DNA of 54,199 bases from CAXBNV01 sp963977185 (lineage in GTDB: Bacteria; Pseudomonadota; Gammaproteobacteria; JAGOUU01): assembly GCA_963977185.1 (NCBI GenBank), contig CAXBNV010000010.1:1-54199 (forward strand), read 5' to 3'. Positions within the stretch are counted from its first letter, which is position 1, and each line of letters opens with the position of its first letter. Below the pieces are notes generated by a model. The model was not told where the DNA came from. It worked only from the letters and a program-made list of their open reading frames with translations, and ran no database searches. The position numbers and the translations under genes are program-made. This document shows, in pieces, positions 1 to 8,121 of the stretch.

Positions 1-379
1 ATTTGGAAGGATCAGCCATTTCTTGAATACGCTCATGGCCAACTTTTGCAAGCCATAGTTTAATTGGTTCAGCCTTAGGGCTAGGGATTGATTGAATTAA
101 CCGTAATAAGACTTCAGCAGAGGCAACATCAGTTAGATATTTTTTACCATCAGCTGATTTAAGCTTCAGTTGGTTACATTTTGTAACCGACTCATTACCT
201 TCTTTTTTTAGTCTATTTTTCAGTACCTTCCAGTAATTTCGTGCTTCTTGGTAATCAGTTTTTTGAGTAAGGGCTTTAATGATATCAATAACTGAAAAAT
301 ACCAAATTTCAGTGTCTTCATCATATATACGTCTTATTTCATAATCTTCAAAAATAGTTAAATTTTTATCATTTGTCAT
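1..379 (-). CDS. BRO-N domain (phage antirepressor-like) protein, 3' end off the window
   Basis: The ORF is open from an ATG at 377-379 down to the window edge, about 126 codons. It starts MTNDKNLTIFEDYEIRRIYD, followed by a conserved WYFSVIDI stretch, a RNYWKVLK segment and an SIPSPKAEPIKLWLAKVG block near residue 100. This pattern is typical of BRO-N family proteins, often annotated as phage antirepressor or DinD-like, which bind DNA. The ATG overlaps the integrase stop codon (ATGA), so the two are probably cotranscribed and translationally coupled. Its C-terminal domain is not visible, so the regulatory target is unknown. It is element cargo rather than a core gene. Confidence 0.75.
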   Translation of the reverse strand, partial: MTNDKNLTIFEDYEIRRIYDEDTEIWYFSVIDIIKALTQKTDYQEARNYWKVLKNRLKKEGNESVTKCNQLKLKSADGKKYLTDVASAEVLLRLIQSIPSPKAEPIKLWLAKVGHERIQEMADPSK

Positions 380-1593
380 AGAGCTATTTCCTTATATTGG
401 TTTATTGATACAATGTTATCTGTTAGTAAGTTCTCAATATATTGTCCCCATTGATTTAGAGCTTCTTTGCGTTCATGTAGCATTTCATTCTTATTATATG
501 TAGCCATGATTTTAGGCATTTTATGACCTAAGCATTTTTCTATTACAACAGGATCAATTCTTAATGTTTCACCAAGATGAGTTGCAAAGCTTCTGCGGAG
601 ATCATGAGCACACCACTTAGGTATTCCAATTCTATCTTGTATTCGGTTAATTGCTCTAGCTAATGCACTGTCTGATAGGGGAGTAAGATCATCAGTGCCA
701 TAAATGACATAGCCAGAACTAGAAATATCTTTTAGCTCTAATAGAATGTTTTTTACCTTTTTGCTTAAATGTACTTTATGACTAATACCACCTTTACAAT
801 GCTCAGCAGGGATAGTCCATAAATTATTTTCAAAATTATATTCTGCCCAAGTGGCTAGTCTGAGTTCTGATGTGCGTACGCCAGTTAACAAAATTATTTT
901 GATAGCGCTTTTTGTATGGAATGTCATATTATGATTATTGCTATCTAAGAATAGCCAAATCTTTTTTAATTCTTCAATAGTTAAAACTCGTTCTCGAGGT
1001 TTTTCTATACCACCAATATCTCGTGTTCTAATATTACTAGCTGGATTAATTGCCAAGCTTCCTCTGCTTACGCCATAATTGAATACTTGTTTTATAGTAC
1101 TTAATATTCTATTAGCATGAATTGGAGCACCACGTTCAACAATTTTATCTAAAGCTCTAGTAATATCTATAGTTTTTATTTGATCTAACTTCATATGGCC
1201 TAATAATGGCACTATATCAGCATCGATTTGTTGCTTTATTTTATGATGTTTTTTGCGAAATTTAGCAGCATATCCGACGTACCACTCATTAACTAATTCA
1301 GCAACTATGTTTTTATTATCTTCATTTTCTTGTTTGATAATTTCTTTAGGAACTTTGCCTTCTCTTCTTAATTCACTTAATTCAATAAAGCGTTTTTTAG
1401 CATTAGCCAAGCTCATGGCAGGGTAGTGGCCTAGGGTTAGTTTATCTGTTTTGCCATTAATCTTATATCTATAAATCCAAGACTTGATGTTGTTGGGGGT
1501 GACACGAATTCCAAAACCACCACCTTCATATTTTTCATAACGTTTATCTAATGGTTTTAAAGCTTTAATATAAGTGTTAGTGAATACGCTCAT
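376..1593 (-). CDS. Tyrosine recombinase / P4-type prophage integrase
   Basis: This 405-residue site-specific recombinase inserts and excises its element at a tRNA gene. The N-terminal part (about 1-90) is the arm-site DNA-binding domain of P4-type integrases (GGFGIRVTP, LTLGHYPAMSLANAK). A SAM-like core-binding domain follows (about 95-180), then the catalytic domain. Catalytic residues visible are R240 (LLTGVRTSELR), a lysine near 267, H330 and R333 in HDLRRSFATHL, H357 in LGHK, and nucleophile Y366 in ATYNKNEM, so the enzyme appears intact. An AGAAG motif precedes the ATG. It lies about 225 bp from the tRNA-Thr fragment that is its likely target, and its stop overlaps the next gene by 4 nt. 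Confidence 0.93.
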   Translation of the reverse strand: MSVFTNTYIKALKPLDKRYEKYEGGGFGIRVTPNNIKSWIYRYKINGKTDKLTLGHYPAMSLANAKKRFIELSELRREGKVPKEIIKQENEDNKNIVAELVNEWYVGYAAKFRKKHHKIKQQIDADIVPLLGHMKLDQIKTIDITRALDKIVERGAPIHANRILSTIKQVFNYGVSRGSLAINPASNIRTRDIGGIEKPRERVLTIEELKKIWLFLDSNNHNMTFHTKSAIKIILLTGVRTSELRLATWAEYNFENNLWTIPAEHCKGGISHKVHLSKKVKNILLELKDISSSGYVIYGTDDLTPLSDSALARAINRIQDRIGIPKWCAHDLRRSFATHLGETLRIDPVVIEKCLGHKMPKIMATYNKNEMLHERKEALNQWGQYIENLLTDNIVSINQYKEIAL

Positions 1594-1612
1594 TTTACTT
1601 CTTTTAATTAAT

Positions 1613-1634
1613 GTGATGAAAGTGACAAAAGTGA
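1613..1634. repeat. Three GTGA units at 9-bp period upstream of the integrase
   Basis: GTGA occurs at 1613, 1622 and 1631, each 9 bp apart, just upstream of the integrase start. Iterated short motifs close to int can be recombination-directionality or repressor sites, but this is inference only; the unit is short and the region is AT-rich. Confidence 0.35.
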
Positions 1635-1717
1635 TTCTTTAAACAACATATTTTTTTATCTATTTTCTTGTGTACACCTTGGGGTTCACTTATTTAAGTT
1701 CTTATGTGTATCTAAAT

Positions 1718-1731
1718 GATACTAATTGATA
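1718..1731 (+). repeat. Direct repeat copy 1, GATACTAATTGATA
   Basis: A 14-bp sequence matching a second copy at 1792 in 13 of 14 positions. It lies between the integrase and the tRNA fragment. Position and size fit integrase arm-type binding sites, which is an inference. Confidence 0.5.
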
Positions 1732-1791
1732 TATATTATATTGAAAAATTCTTTATATTTCAATGAAAAAGAGTTGATTGTGAGATTATTT

Positions 1792-1805
1792 GATACTGAT
1801 TGATA
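1792..1805 (+). repeat. Direct repeat copy 2, GATACTGATTGATA
   Basis: Second copy of the 14-bp repeat, 74 bp after the first in the same orientation and 14 bp before the tRNA fragment. The spacing is close to seven helical turns, so both copies would face the same side of the DNA. Probable arm-type integrase site (inference). Confidence 0.5.
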
Positions 1806-1818
1806 ATGTAACAAAATA

Positions 1819-1865
1819 GATTTGTAATCAGCCGGTCGGCGGTTCGATTCCGTTCACCAGCTCCA
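1819..1865 (+). other. tRNA-Thr(UGU) 3' fragment, probable att site
   Basis: The 47 nt correspond to the 3' part of a tRNA. The anticodon loop TTTGTAA gives anticodon TGT; the 3' anticodon-stem strand TCAGC, a T arm with TTCGATT, the acceptor strand CACCAGC, discriminator T and CCA follow. Upstream of the anticodon loop the sequence no longer pairs and no D arm or 5' acceptor strand exists, so no functional tRNA is made here. It is the duplicated core left by integration into tRNA-Thr. Confidence 0.8.
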
Positions 1866-1871
1866 AAATTT

Positions 1872-3041
1872 TCACAGTTTTATTTTTAAGACTTCGTCCT
1901 TTATTTCTAAGATTTTGCCCTTTATTTCTCCTATAATTTTCTTTTCAGATTGATAGTTGTAAAAAAATATTTGATCATTAAATATTTTATTAACAATAAA
2001 CAACCCAGTTATTAATAGAAAAATATTTATTAAAATTTGACCTATTGTTTTTATTAAACTTTCTGGGTATTTATAATCATGATTTGCTTCTAGCTTGTTA
2101 AGAAACATAATAGTTTCGTTTAATAAATCTTGAATATTAGATGTTGTATAATTAGGTGACTCAATATTTATTATAAATTTTTCAATTTCATTATTTAATT
2201 TACGTAAATTTATATCATCATATAAATTCTGAGATGCTTTTAACTCATTAAGATAATAGATTAATGTTTTTTTTCGTATGATATTTTTAATATCTAATGA
2301 TATAAGATTGCTGCTGGTGAGTTTATTTGTAAATTGCTCTCTTGGGGTATATTTTAAGCTATAAACATCGCATGCAAATTTGATTACTTTTTCCTGTTCA
2401 TCAGTTTGCAATGCTAAAAAATCAAAAGGAGCTAGCCCTTTTTCATTGATAATATCTGTCAAAGCTCCTTTTTTAATTAATAACTCAACTAGATTAAAAT
2501 CACTATGAAGAACAGCAAAATGTAGGGCAGTATTTCCTTTATTATCTTGTTTGTTAACATCTACTTCAAGAGTTAATAGTTTATCAATTGCATCTATCTG
2601 AGGTCTAGAGTTTACTCTTGTGTCATGGTGAGCAGCTCCCTTTGCACATGCTAAAATTAATGGTGTGTTGCCAAATTTATCGTTTTGTTTATTAATCTGT
2701 TCGTTCATAATAGGATGGTTGTTTACCACACCCTCATCGAGTAGAACTAAAGTTGCATCTATAGAGCTATTAGCTATACTCCACATTAAAGGCGTATTGC
2801 CCATTAAATTTTCTGTTTCTAATAGATTAGAAAGCATTTTTTCATGTTCTAACAAAATTTTTTTCAATGCAAAAGAATGATTCTTACAGCTTATGTAAGT
2901 AAGTAAAGAGAAATTATTTTCATCAACATAGTCTATTTGATCATCTTGTTCAATTGTAAAGGAATCTTGATTATCAAGGGTATTAAATACTCTGAATAAA
3001 ATATCAGGGCCTGAATTAGGAATATTAGGTCTAAATGGCAT
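1872..3041 (-). CDS. Ankyrin-repeat protein with C-terminal membrane anchor
   Basis: About 389 residues if started at the ATG at 3039-3041 (MPFRPNIPN), chosen because GGAG lies 6 nt upstream; a TTG four codons earlier is the alternative. Residues about 45-225 hold about four ankyrin repeats (GNTPLMWSI, GNTPLILACAKG, GNTALHFAVLHSDFNLVELL, KGLAPFDFLA). A helical region follows, with one strong hydrophobic segment near residues 330-350 (ILINIFLLITGLFIVNKIF). There is no N-terminal signal, so it is probably tail-anchored with the repeats cytosolic, or in a host membrane if secreted. Ankyrin proteins bind other proteins; the partner is unknown. It starts 7 bp beyond the att fragment, so it is chromosomal or belongs to an older insertion. 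lolB lies upstream on the same strand. Confidence 0.8.
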   Translation of the reverse strand: MPFRPNIPNSGPDILFRVFNTLDNQDSFTIEQDDQIDYVDENNFSLLTYISCKNHSFALKKILLEHEKMLSNLLETENLMGNTPLMWSIANSSIDATLVLLDEGVVNNHPIMNEQINKQNDKFGNTPLILACAKGAAHHDTRVNSRPQIDAIDKLLTLEVDVNKQDNKGNTALHFAVLHSDFNLVELLIKKGALTDIINEKGLAPFDFLALQTDEQEKVIKFACDVYSLKYTPREQFTNKLTSSNLISLDIKNIIRKKTLIYYLNELKASQNLYDDINLRKLNNEIEKFIINIESPNYTTSNIQDLLNETIMFLNKLEANHDYKYPESLIKTIGQILINIFLLITGLFIVNKIFNDQIFFYNYQSEKKIIGEIKGKILEIKDEVLKIKL

Positions 3042-3118
3042 GAAAAACTCCAAAACTTTATTATAAGTTAAGGAGATAAGTTGTCAAGATTTTTTATTAA
3101 TCTAACTAGATTTTCATG

Positions 3119-3730
3119 TCAAACTTTCCAGTTTTTTATAACTATCTTAATTAAAACATTTTTATTACTAATTGTTACTTTCTCAGGTAGATATAAATCT
3201 TTATCTTTTATATACATAAAATTTTGATATTTTATTGTCCATCCTTGCTGAACTATAGTTTTAGTTTTATTTTTTGAATTATAGTTGATTTTATGAATAC
3301 TACTTGGTGCTGCTTGACCTTTAATCCAATAAAATATATTTGATAACGGGACATTGTACCCAGTTATTTTAGTAAACATAGAATTAATATTATTAGTTTT
3401 ATGTACTTCATCTTTAGAATCAGTTAGAGTTGCATTATTTGGGGTGCCTTGCATTTTGATTTTTCCAGCGCCTAAAGGACCAGACATGGTTATATTGAAA
3501 TGCTTATTTTGCTGAGTCCAATCAAAATTAGCAGCAACATTTTTTTCAGGAGTTTTTACTCCTATTCTGCCAGAAAAAATCCATTTTTTGATTTGCTCCA
3601 AAGAGAATTCTTGAGTTTTCTTTTCTATATTTTTAGGCAGCTCTTTTGTTGTAGTGCAAGATATAAGCAAAAAACAGGTAATGATTGTTATAATATATTT
3701 ATAAGTATATTTATTGAACTTATATGACAT
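3119..3730 (-). CDS. lolB: Outer-membrane lipoprotein LolB
   Basis: 203 residues. LolB receives lipoproteins from the periplasmic carrier LolA and inserts them in the inner leaflet of the outer membrane. The N-terminus is a lipoprotein signal: basic start, hydrophobic core, then lipobox LISC with Cys25. The mature part contains WIFSGRIGVKTPEKNVAANFDW and a later FYWIKGQ, matching the LolB pattern of W-x-x-x-G-R-(I/L)-(G/A) and a W-I-x-G motif. Length is typical (E. coli about 207). It is divergent from hemA, the arrangement found in many gammaproteobacteria, with a 171-bp shared intergenic region that must hold both promoters. Sequence conservation is modest; context strengthens the call. Confidence 0.85.
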   Translation of the reverse strand: MSYKFNKYTYKYIITIITCFLLISCTTTKELPKNIEKKTQEFSLEQIKKWIFSGRIGVKTPEKNVAANFDWTQQNKHFNITMSGPLGAGKIKMQGTPNNATLTDSKDEVHKTNNINSMFTKITGYNVPLSNIFYWIKGQAAPSSIHKINYNSKNKTKTIVQQGWTIKYQNFMYIKDKDLYLPEKVTISNKNVLIKIVIKNWKV

Positions 3731-3901
3731 TTTTTTAACTTAAACCTTAAAATAATTTTAATAATGAATAAATCAATTATAGTTCAAAGTTAATCTAAAA
3801 TGACAATATACTCGTAATTTTAATTAAAGATATTTGCATTTTGCAGTATTTTTTGTAAACTACCTAAGGTCAGAATAAATTTATAAAATTAATTATTTTA
3901 T

Positions 3902-5170
3902 ATGGAATTATTAGGTTTAAGCTTTAGTCATAAAAATACACCTTTAGTTTTAAGAGAAAAGCTTTCCTTCTCTAGTGATGAGTTATCTGTAGCACTTAAT
4001 AGCTTTAATAAACATACAAAATTTCAAGAAAGTTTTATTTTTTCAACGTGCAATAGAACAGAAATTTATTGCGCAAGTAAAGATTATGATTATAAAAATA
4101 TAATAGACTGGCTTATTAAATACACAGGGTGTGATTTAGATGATAGAAATATCGGTTATGATTTATATCAAAATGCTGATTTAGTTAATCATTTGTTTAG
4201 AGTAGCAAGTGGTTTAGACTCTATGGTATTAGGTGACTCTCAAGTGTTAGGCCAAATGAAAGACGCTTATAATATAGCATTGAAGCAAGGAAATATTGGT
4301 AAAAAATTTGATAAGCTTTTTCAAGCTACTTTTAAAGTAGCTAAAGAAGTTAGAACCAAGACAGCTTTAGGAGAGAATTCTGTATCATTACCTTCTGTTG
4401 TTTACTCCATCGCTGAGCAAGAGCTAAGTTATTTGAAAAATAAAGCAACGGTACTGATTTTAGGAGCAGGAGATACTTCTGGTAAAATTTGCAATTATTT
4501 AGATAACTCTTTAGTTGGTAAGTTATATATTGCTAATAGAACAGAGTTGAATGCTCAAAAGATAATTGATCGATGTTCAGATAATTTCAAAGCTGAGTTT
4601 ATACCATTATCAAAAGTTAAGGATGTTATTTGCAAGGCAGACGTTGTTTTCTCTGCCATGTCAAATAGTCCAAATTTCATAGATCAAGAAGAAGTAGATA
4701 ATAATAAAGATAAATTTACTAAAAATTGCTTATATTTTGATTTATCTGTACCAAGAACTATTTCAACAGAATTTACTAAAAATAATAAGTTTATAAAAAT
4801 TTTTGATTTAGACGTAATTCAAAATATTATAGCTAAAAATAAAAAAAGTAGAGAAAAATCCCAAGATTTAGCGGAATTAATAATTGATTATAATAAAGAT
4901 CAATATTTAGAATGGTTTGATTCATTGGATACTTTGAGTGCTCTTTGCTCGTATCGTGAGCAAGCAGAGCAGTTATGCCATGACGTGTCAAAAAAAGCTC
5001 AAAAGCTTTTAGCTTCTGGAGAAGCTCCCGAAGATGTTTTAAATTACTCTTTAAGATTATTACGTAATAAATTATTACATCATCCAACTGTTAATATTAG
5101 AAAAGCTGCTAAGCAAGGTAATATTGATAACCTAGAATTATTAAAATCTATATTCCAATTAAGTGAATAG
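3902..5170 (+). CDS. hemA: Glutamyl-tRNA reductase
   Basis: 422 residues. It reduces glutamyl-tRNA(Glu) to glutamate-1-semialdehyde, the first committed step of C5-pathway tetrapyrrole (heme) synthesis, using NADPH. Seen: catalytic Cys50 in FSTCNRTEIY, the substrate-binding stretch GLDSMVLGDSQVLGQMK (105-120), the nucleotide loop LGAGDTSG (187-194), and a C-terminal helical dimerisation domain. The start MELLGLSFSHKNTPL aligns with the family N-terminus, although no clear Shine-Dalgarno precedes it. It is followed by prfA after 31 bp; hemA-prfA-prmC is a conserved set because charged tRNA(Glu) and translation supply are linked. Confidence 0.97.
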   Translation: MELLGLSFSHKNTPLVLREKLSFSSDELSVALNSFNKHTKFQESFIFSTCNRTEIYCASKDYDYKNIIDWLIKYTGCDLDDRNIGYDLYQNADLVNHLFRVASGLDSMVLGDSQVLGQMKDAYNIALKQGNIGKKFDKLFQATFKVAKEVRTKTALGENSVSLPSVVYSIAEQELSYLKNKATVLILGAGDTSGKICNYLDNSLVGKLYIANRTELNAQKIIDRCSDNFKAEFIPLSKVKDVICKADVVFSAMSNSPNFIDQEEVDNNKDKFTKNCLYFDLSVPRTISTEFTKNNKFIKIFDLDVIQNIIAKNKKSREKSQDLAELIIDYNKDQYLEWFDSLDTLSALCSYREQAEQLCHDVSKKAQKLLASGEAPEDVLNYSLRLLRNKLLHHPTVNIRKAAKQGNIDNLELLKSIFQLSE

Positions 5171-5201
5171 TATAGAGTAAAAAAAGAGAATAAATTTAAT
5201 T

Positions 5202-6293
5202 ATGAAAGAGTCTATTGAGCGTAAGCTGCAAGGGTTATTAGATCGTTTTGATGAAATATCAGGATTGTTAAGTGATGCAGAGATAATAAGTAATCAAAAG
5301 AAATTTAAAGATTTATCTTTAGAATATTCTAAATTAGAAGATGTTGTAAATTGTTATAAAGAATATATTAAATATACGGAAGCTAAAAATTCAGCAGAAG
5401 AAATGTTAGATGATTCTGATATTGACTCAGAAATGAAAGAATTAGCAGAAGATGAAAAGCAAGACGCTATTAGTAACATAGATAGAGTGGAGCAAGAGTT
5501 ACAAATATTATTGTTACCAAAAGATCCTGATGATAGAAAGAACGTATTTTTAGAGGTTCGTGCAGGAACAGGTGGCGATGAAGCTGCAATTTTTGCCGGT
5601 GATTTATTTAGGATGTATATCAAATATGCTGAGTCTCAAAGTTGGCGTACTGAAGTTATGAGCGTTAGTGATGGTGATCACGGTGGTTATAAAGAAGTTA
5701 TTATTAAAATTACAGGCCAGGATGTATATTCTAAATTAAAATTTGAATCAGGAGCTCATAGAGTTCAGCGAGTACCTGCTACTGAATCTCAAGGAAGGAT
5801 TCATACCTCTGCTTGTACTGTAGCTGTTATGCCTGAAGTTGATGAAATTGATGCTTTTGATATATCTCCAAGTGATTTAAAAATTGATACTTTTAGATCA
5901 TCAGGTGCTGGTGGGCAGCATGTTAACACTACAGATTCAGCGATTAGAATTACACATATTCCAACAGGAGTAGTCGTTGAATGTCAGGATGAAAGATCAC
6001 AGCACAAAAATAAAGCGAAAGCTTTAACTTTATTGCAATCTAGAATTTTAGAAGCACAAAGACGTGAGCGTGCTCAAAGTATTGCGGCTGAAAGGAAAAG
6101 TTTAGTTGGTAGCGGCGATAGGTCAGAAAGAATTAGAACTTATAATTACCCTCAAGGTCGAGTAACAGAACACAGGATTACTTTAACTTTGTATAAACTA
6201 GATGATTTTATGGAAGGTAATGTTGATTTAGTTATTATTCCTTTGCAGCAAGAAGATCAGGCTGAAAAATTAGCAAATTTAGATAGTGAATAG
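5202..6293 (+). CDS. prfA: Peptide chain release factor 1
   Basis: 363 residues. RF1 recognises UAA and UAG in the ribosomal A site and triggers peptide release. The GGQ catalytic motif is at 237-239 (SSGAGGQHVNTTDSA), and the codon-reading PAT tripeptide at 192-194 (RVPATESQGRIHTS) identifies RF1 rather than RF2. The N-terminal coiled coil (about 1-110) is complete. The gene ends inside the start of prmC (8-nt overlap), which couples RF1 to the enzyme that methylates its GGQ glutamine. Length matches the family. Confidence 0.98.
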   Translation: MKESIERKLQGLLDRFDEISGLLSDAEIISNQKKFKDLSLEYSKLEDVVNCYKEYIKYTEAKNSAEEMLDDSDIDSEMKELAEDEKQDAISNIDRVEQELQILLLPKDPDDRKNVFLEVRAGTGGDEAAIFAGDLFRMYIKYAESQSWRTEVMSVSDGDHGGYKEVIIKITGQDVYSKLKFESGAHRVQRVPATESQGRIHTSACTVAVMPEVDEIDAFDISPSDLKIDTFRSSGAGGQHVNTTDSAIRITHIPTGVVVECQDERSQHKNKAKALTLLQSRILEAQRRERAQSIAAERKSLVGSGDRSERIRTYNYPQGRVTEHRITLTLYKLDDFMEGNVDLVIIPLQQEDQAEKLANLDSE

Positions 6294-7200
6294 TTTAAAA
6301 AAATATACTATAAAAAATTGGCTTAATGAAGCTGTAAATAAGCTTGAAGATATTAAGAGTATTAATAAATTAAATATTAGTAATACTAGGCTTGATGCTG
6401 AAATTTTGTTATTAGATGTTATAAAAAAATCAAAGGTTTTTTTATATACTGATTCTGATTATATTTTAACTAATTTAGAATTAAAAAAATTAGATTTATT
6501 ATTAAAAAGAAGGCTTAAGGGCGAGCCTATTGCTTATATAATAGGTCATAAAGAGTTTTGGTCTTTAGATCTTAAAGTAACTTCTGATGTTTTAATACCA
6601 AGACCTGATACCGAGTTATTAGTTGAAAAAGTTTTAGAGTCTTTACCTAAAGATAAAAATTGCAAGATTGCCGATATAGGTACTGGCTCTGGGGCTATTG
6701 CCATAGCTTTAGCAAAAGAGCGCCCAAACTGGCAAATTCATGCTGTAGATTTATCTGAAAAATCTTTAAAAATAGCAAGGCAGAATGCGGTATATAACCA
6801 TATCAATAATATTAAATTTTATTGTGCAGATTTATTTACTGGATTTGAAAATATTGATTTTAAATTTGACGCTATTGTATCGAATCCTCCTTATATCGAT
6901 ATTAATGATGAATATATTACTAATATTAATTCTATTGAATTACAATACGAACCTAAAATGGCTCTAATTGCTGAGAACATGGGTATGGATATTATTGAGA
7001 AATTAATAAAATTTGCTCCAAGATTTTTAGTTAACAAAGGTTTTTTATTCATTGAGCATGGATATAAACAAAAAGAAGATATAAAAAATTACTTAAAAGA
7101 TATAAGTTTAACGTTCTCATCAATTAATTTTTATCAAGATTTAAATAAACTAGACAGAATAGTTTGTATTAAATTTAGTGATGTAAAATATAAATTATAA
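6286..7200 (+). CDS. prmC: Release-factor glutamine methyltransferase PrmC (HemK)
   Basis: 304 residues. It methylates the glutamine of the GGQ motif in RF1 and RF2 using S-adenosylmethionine. Seen: N-terminal helical release-factor-binding domain, IPRPDTE (104-110), SAM motif I ADIGTGSGAIAI (129-140), and the catalytic NPPY at 200-203. The start is a GTG at 6286 inside the last codons of prfA; the overlap implies translational coupling. It is slightly longer than the E. coli protein (277) and lysine/isoleucine-rich, as expected from AT-rich codon use. Confidence 0.96.
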   Translation: MNSLKKYTIKNWLNEAVNKLEDIKSINKLNISNTRLDAEILLLDVIKKSKVFLYTDSDYILTNLELKKLDLLLKRRLKGEPIAYIIGHKEFWSLDLKVTSDVLIPRPDTELLVEKVLESLPKDKNCKIADIGTGSGAIAIALAKERPNWQIHAVDLSEKSLKIARQNAVYNHINNIKFYCADLFTGFENIDFKFDAIVSNPPYIDINDEYITNINSIELQYEPKMALIAENMGMDIIEKLIKFAPRFLVNKGFLFIEHGYKQKEDIKNYLKDISLTFSSINFYQDLNKLDRIVCIKFSDVKYKL

Positions 7201-7262
7201 TTTTTGTGTCATTTTAAAGTTTTCTAGTCATGTGTTGATTAATTATTTTATTAAATAAATTT

Positions 7263-7288
7263 CTTGAATTATTAAAAACACCCCATAT
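7263..7288 (+). promoter_or_regulatory. Sigma-32 type heat-shock promoter of grpE-dnaK-dnaJ
   Basis: CTTGAAT at 7263-7269 and CCCCATAT at 7281-7288 are separated by 11 bp. They match the RpoH consensus (CTTGAAA and CCCCATnT) almost perfectly. The site lies about 55 bp upstream of the grpE ATG in the only sizeable gap before the chaperone genes. Seen in sequence; function follows from the established RpoH consensus. Confidence 0.85.
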
Positions 7289-7344
7289 ATTTTGGTTATT
7301 ATCAAAGTTTAGTTATTTCATGATTTTAATGGAGTCATCGTAAT

Positions 7345-8004
7345 ATGAGTAAAAAAGAAAAAAATATTTCTTCAGAAGAAGAATTAGATATAAATGTACA
7401 AGAAAATACAGAACATACTGAACAGAACTCTAAAGAAGAAGTTTTTGAAGCTAAAGACAATATCAAAGATGATAATGTTGATCAAGATTCTGAAAGTTTA
7501 ACTTTAGATGCATTAAAGCGCCAGCTTGAACATTTAAAGCAAAAAGCTGATAGTAATTATGAATTGGCTTTGCGCTCTAAAGCTGAATTAGATAACGTAA
7601 GACGTAGATCAGAAAAAGAAATATCAGGAGCTCATAAGTACGCTTTAGAAAAATTTGTTCCAGATTTATTGCCTATTTTAGATAGTATTGATCAAGGAAT
7701 TCTTTCTGCTAATATTGATGATAAGCAAATAGAATCCATTGATTCTGCTTTAAATATGGTTAAATCTGTGAAAGAGGGTATGGGGTTAACTGCTAAAATG
7801 TTTGAAGATACTTTTAAAAAATTTGGCGTTAAGATGCAAGATCCTATGGGGCATAAATTTGATCCTCATTTGCACCAAGCTGTTATGATGCAGCCAGATG
7901 AAGAAAAAGAAGCAGGGACCATTATTAAAGTGTTGCAAAAAGGATATATTCTTAATGATAGGGTTATTAGGCCAGCTATGGTTATAGTTGTTCAAGAAAA
8001 ATAA
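7345..8004 (+). CDS. grpE: Nucleotide exchange factor GrpE
   Basis: 219 residues. GrpE releases ADP from DnaK and so resets the Hsp70 cycle. The first 60 or so residues are acidic and probably disordered. A long coiled-coil dimer helix follows (about 50-100, with the conserved RSKAELDNVRRRSEKE), then FVPDLLPILDSIDQGI and the C-terminal beta domain ending in VIRPAMVIVVQEK. GGAG lies 10 nt before the ATG. It is the first gene after the heat-shock promoter and precedes dnaK by 117 bp. Confidence 0.96.
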   Translation: MSKKEKNISSEEELDINVQENTEHTEQNSKEEVFEAKDNIKDDNVDQDSESLTLDALKRQLEHLKQKADSNYELALRSKAELDNVRRRSEKEISGAHKYALEKFVPDLLPILDSIDQGILSANIDDKQIESIDSALNMVKSVKEGMGLTAKMFEDTFKKFGVKMQDPMGHKFDPHLHQAVMMQPDEEKEAGTIIKVLQKGYILNDRVIRPAMVIVVQEK

Positions 8005-8121
8005 AGTTAAAATAACGCTTGAAATCTAATAAATAAACTATATATATGGTCTTATAAGATTTTTAAAGTTTTAAATTAAAGTATTGTAGATATAATTATT
8101 TGATATTTGGAGAAATTTGTT

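Larger units (their letters stand above)
1..1865. mobile_element. Right end of a tRNA-Thr-integrated element (partial)
   Basis: The stretch holds a BRO-N gene and a P4-type integrase, and it ends at a 47-nt copy of a tRNA 3' end. Seen directly: the integrase lies next to the tRNA fragment, and no 5' half of that tRNA is present. Known of the family: such integrases recombine at tRNA 3' ends and leave a partial duplicate at the far end. Inferred: the element extends left beyond the window, where an intact tRNA-Thr(UGU) gene should mark the other end. Cargo and mobility cannot be judged from this piece. Confidence 0.7.

Noticed and set aside
1819..1865. Functional tRNA-Thr gene
   Set aside because: No 5' acceptor strand, D arm or complete anticodon stem is present upstream.
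2665..2880. Plus-strand ORF inside the ankyrin gene
   Set aside because: Shadow frame opposite a well-supported coding sequence; no start signal or family likeness.
8018..8045. CTTGAAA upstream of dnaK as a second heat-shock promoter
   Set aside because: The -35 half matches, but nothing like CCCCAT follows at the right distance, so I did not call it.
8040..8065. TCTTATAAGA followed by T residues as a grpE terminator
   Set aside because: The palindrome leaves too small a loop for a stable stem, and dnaK must be read through from the grpE promoter.
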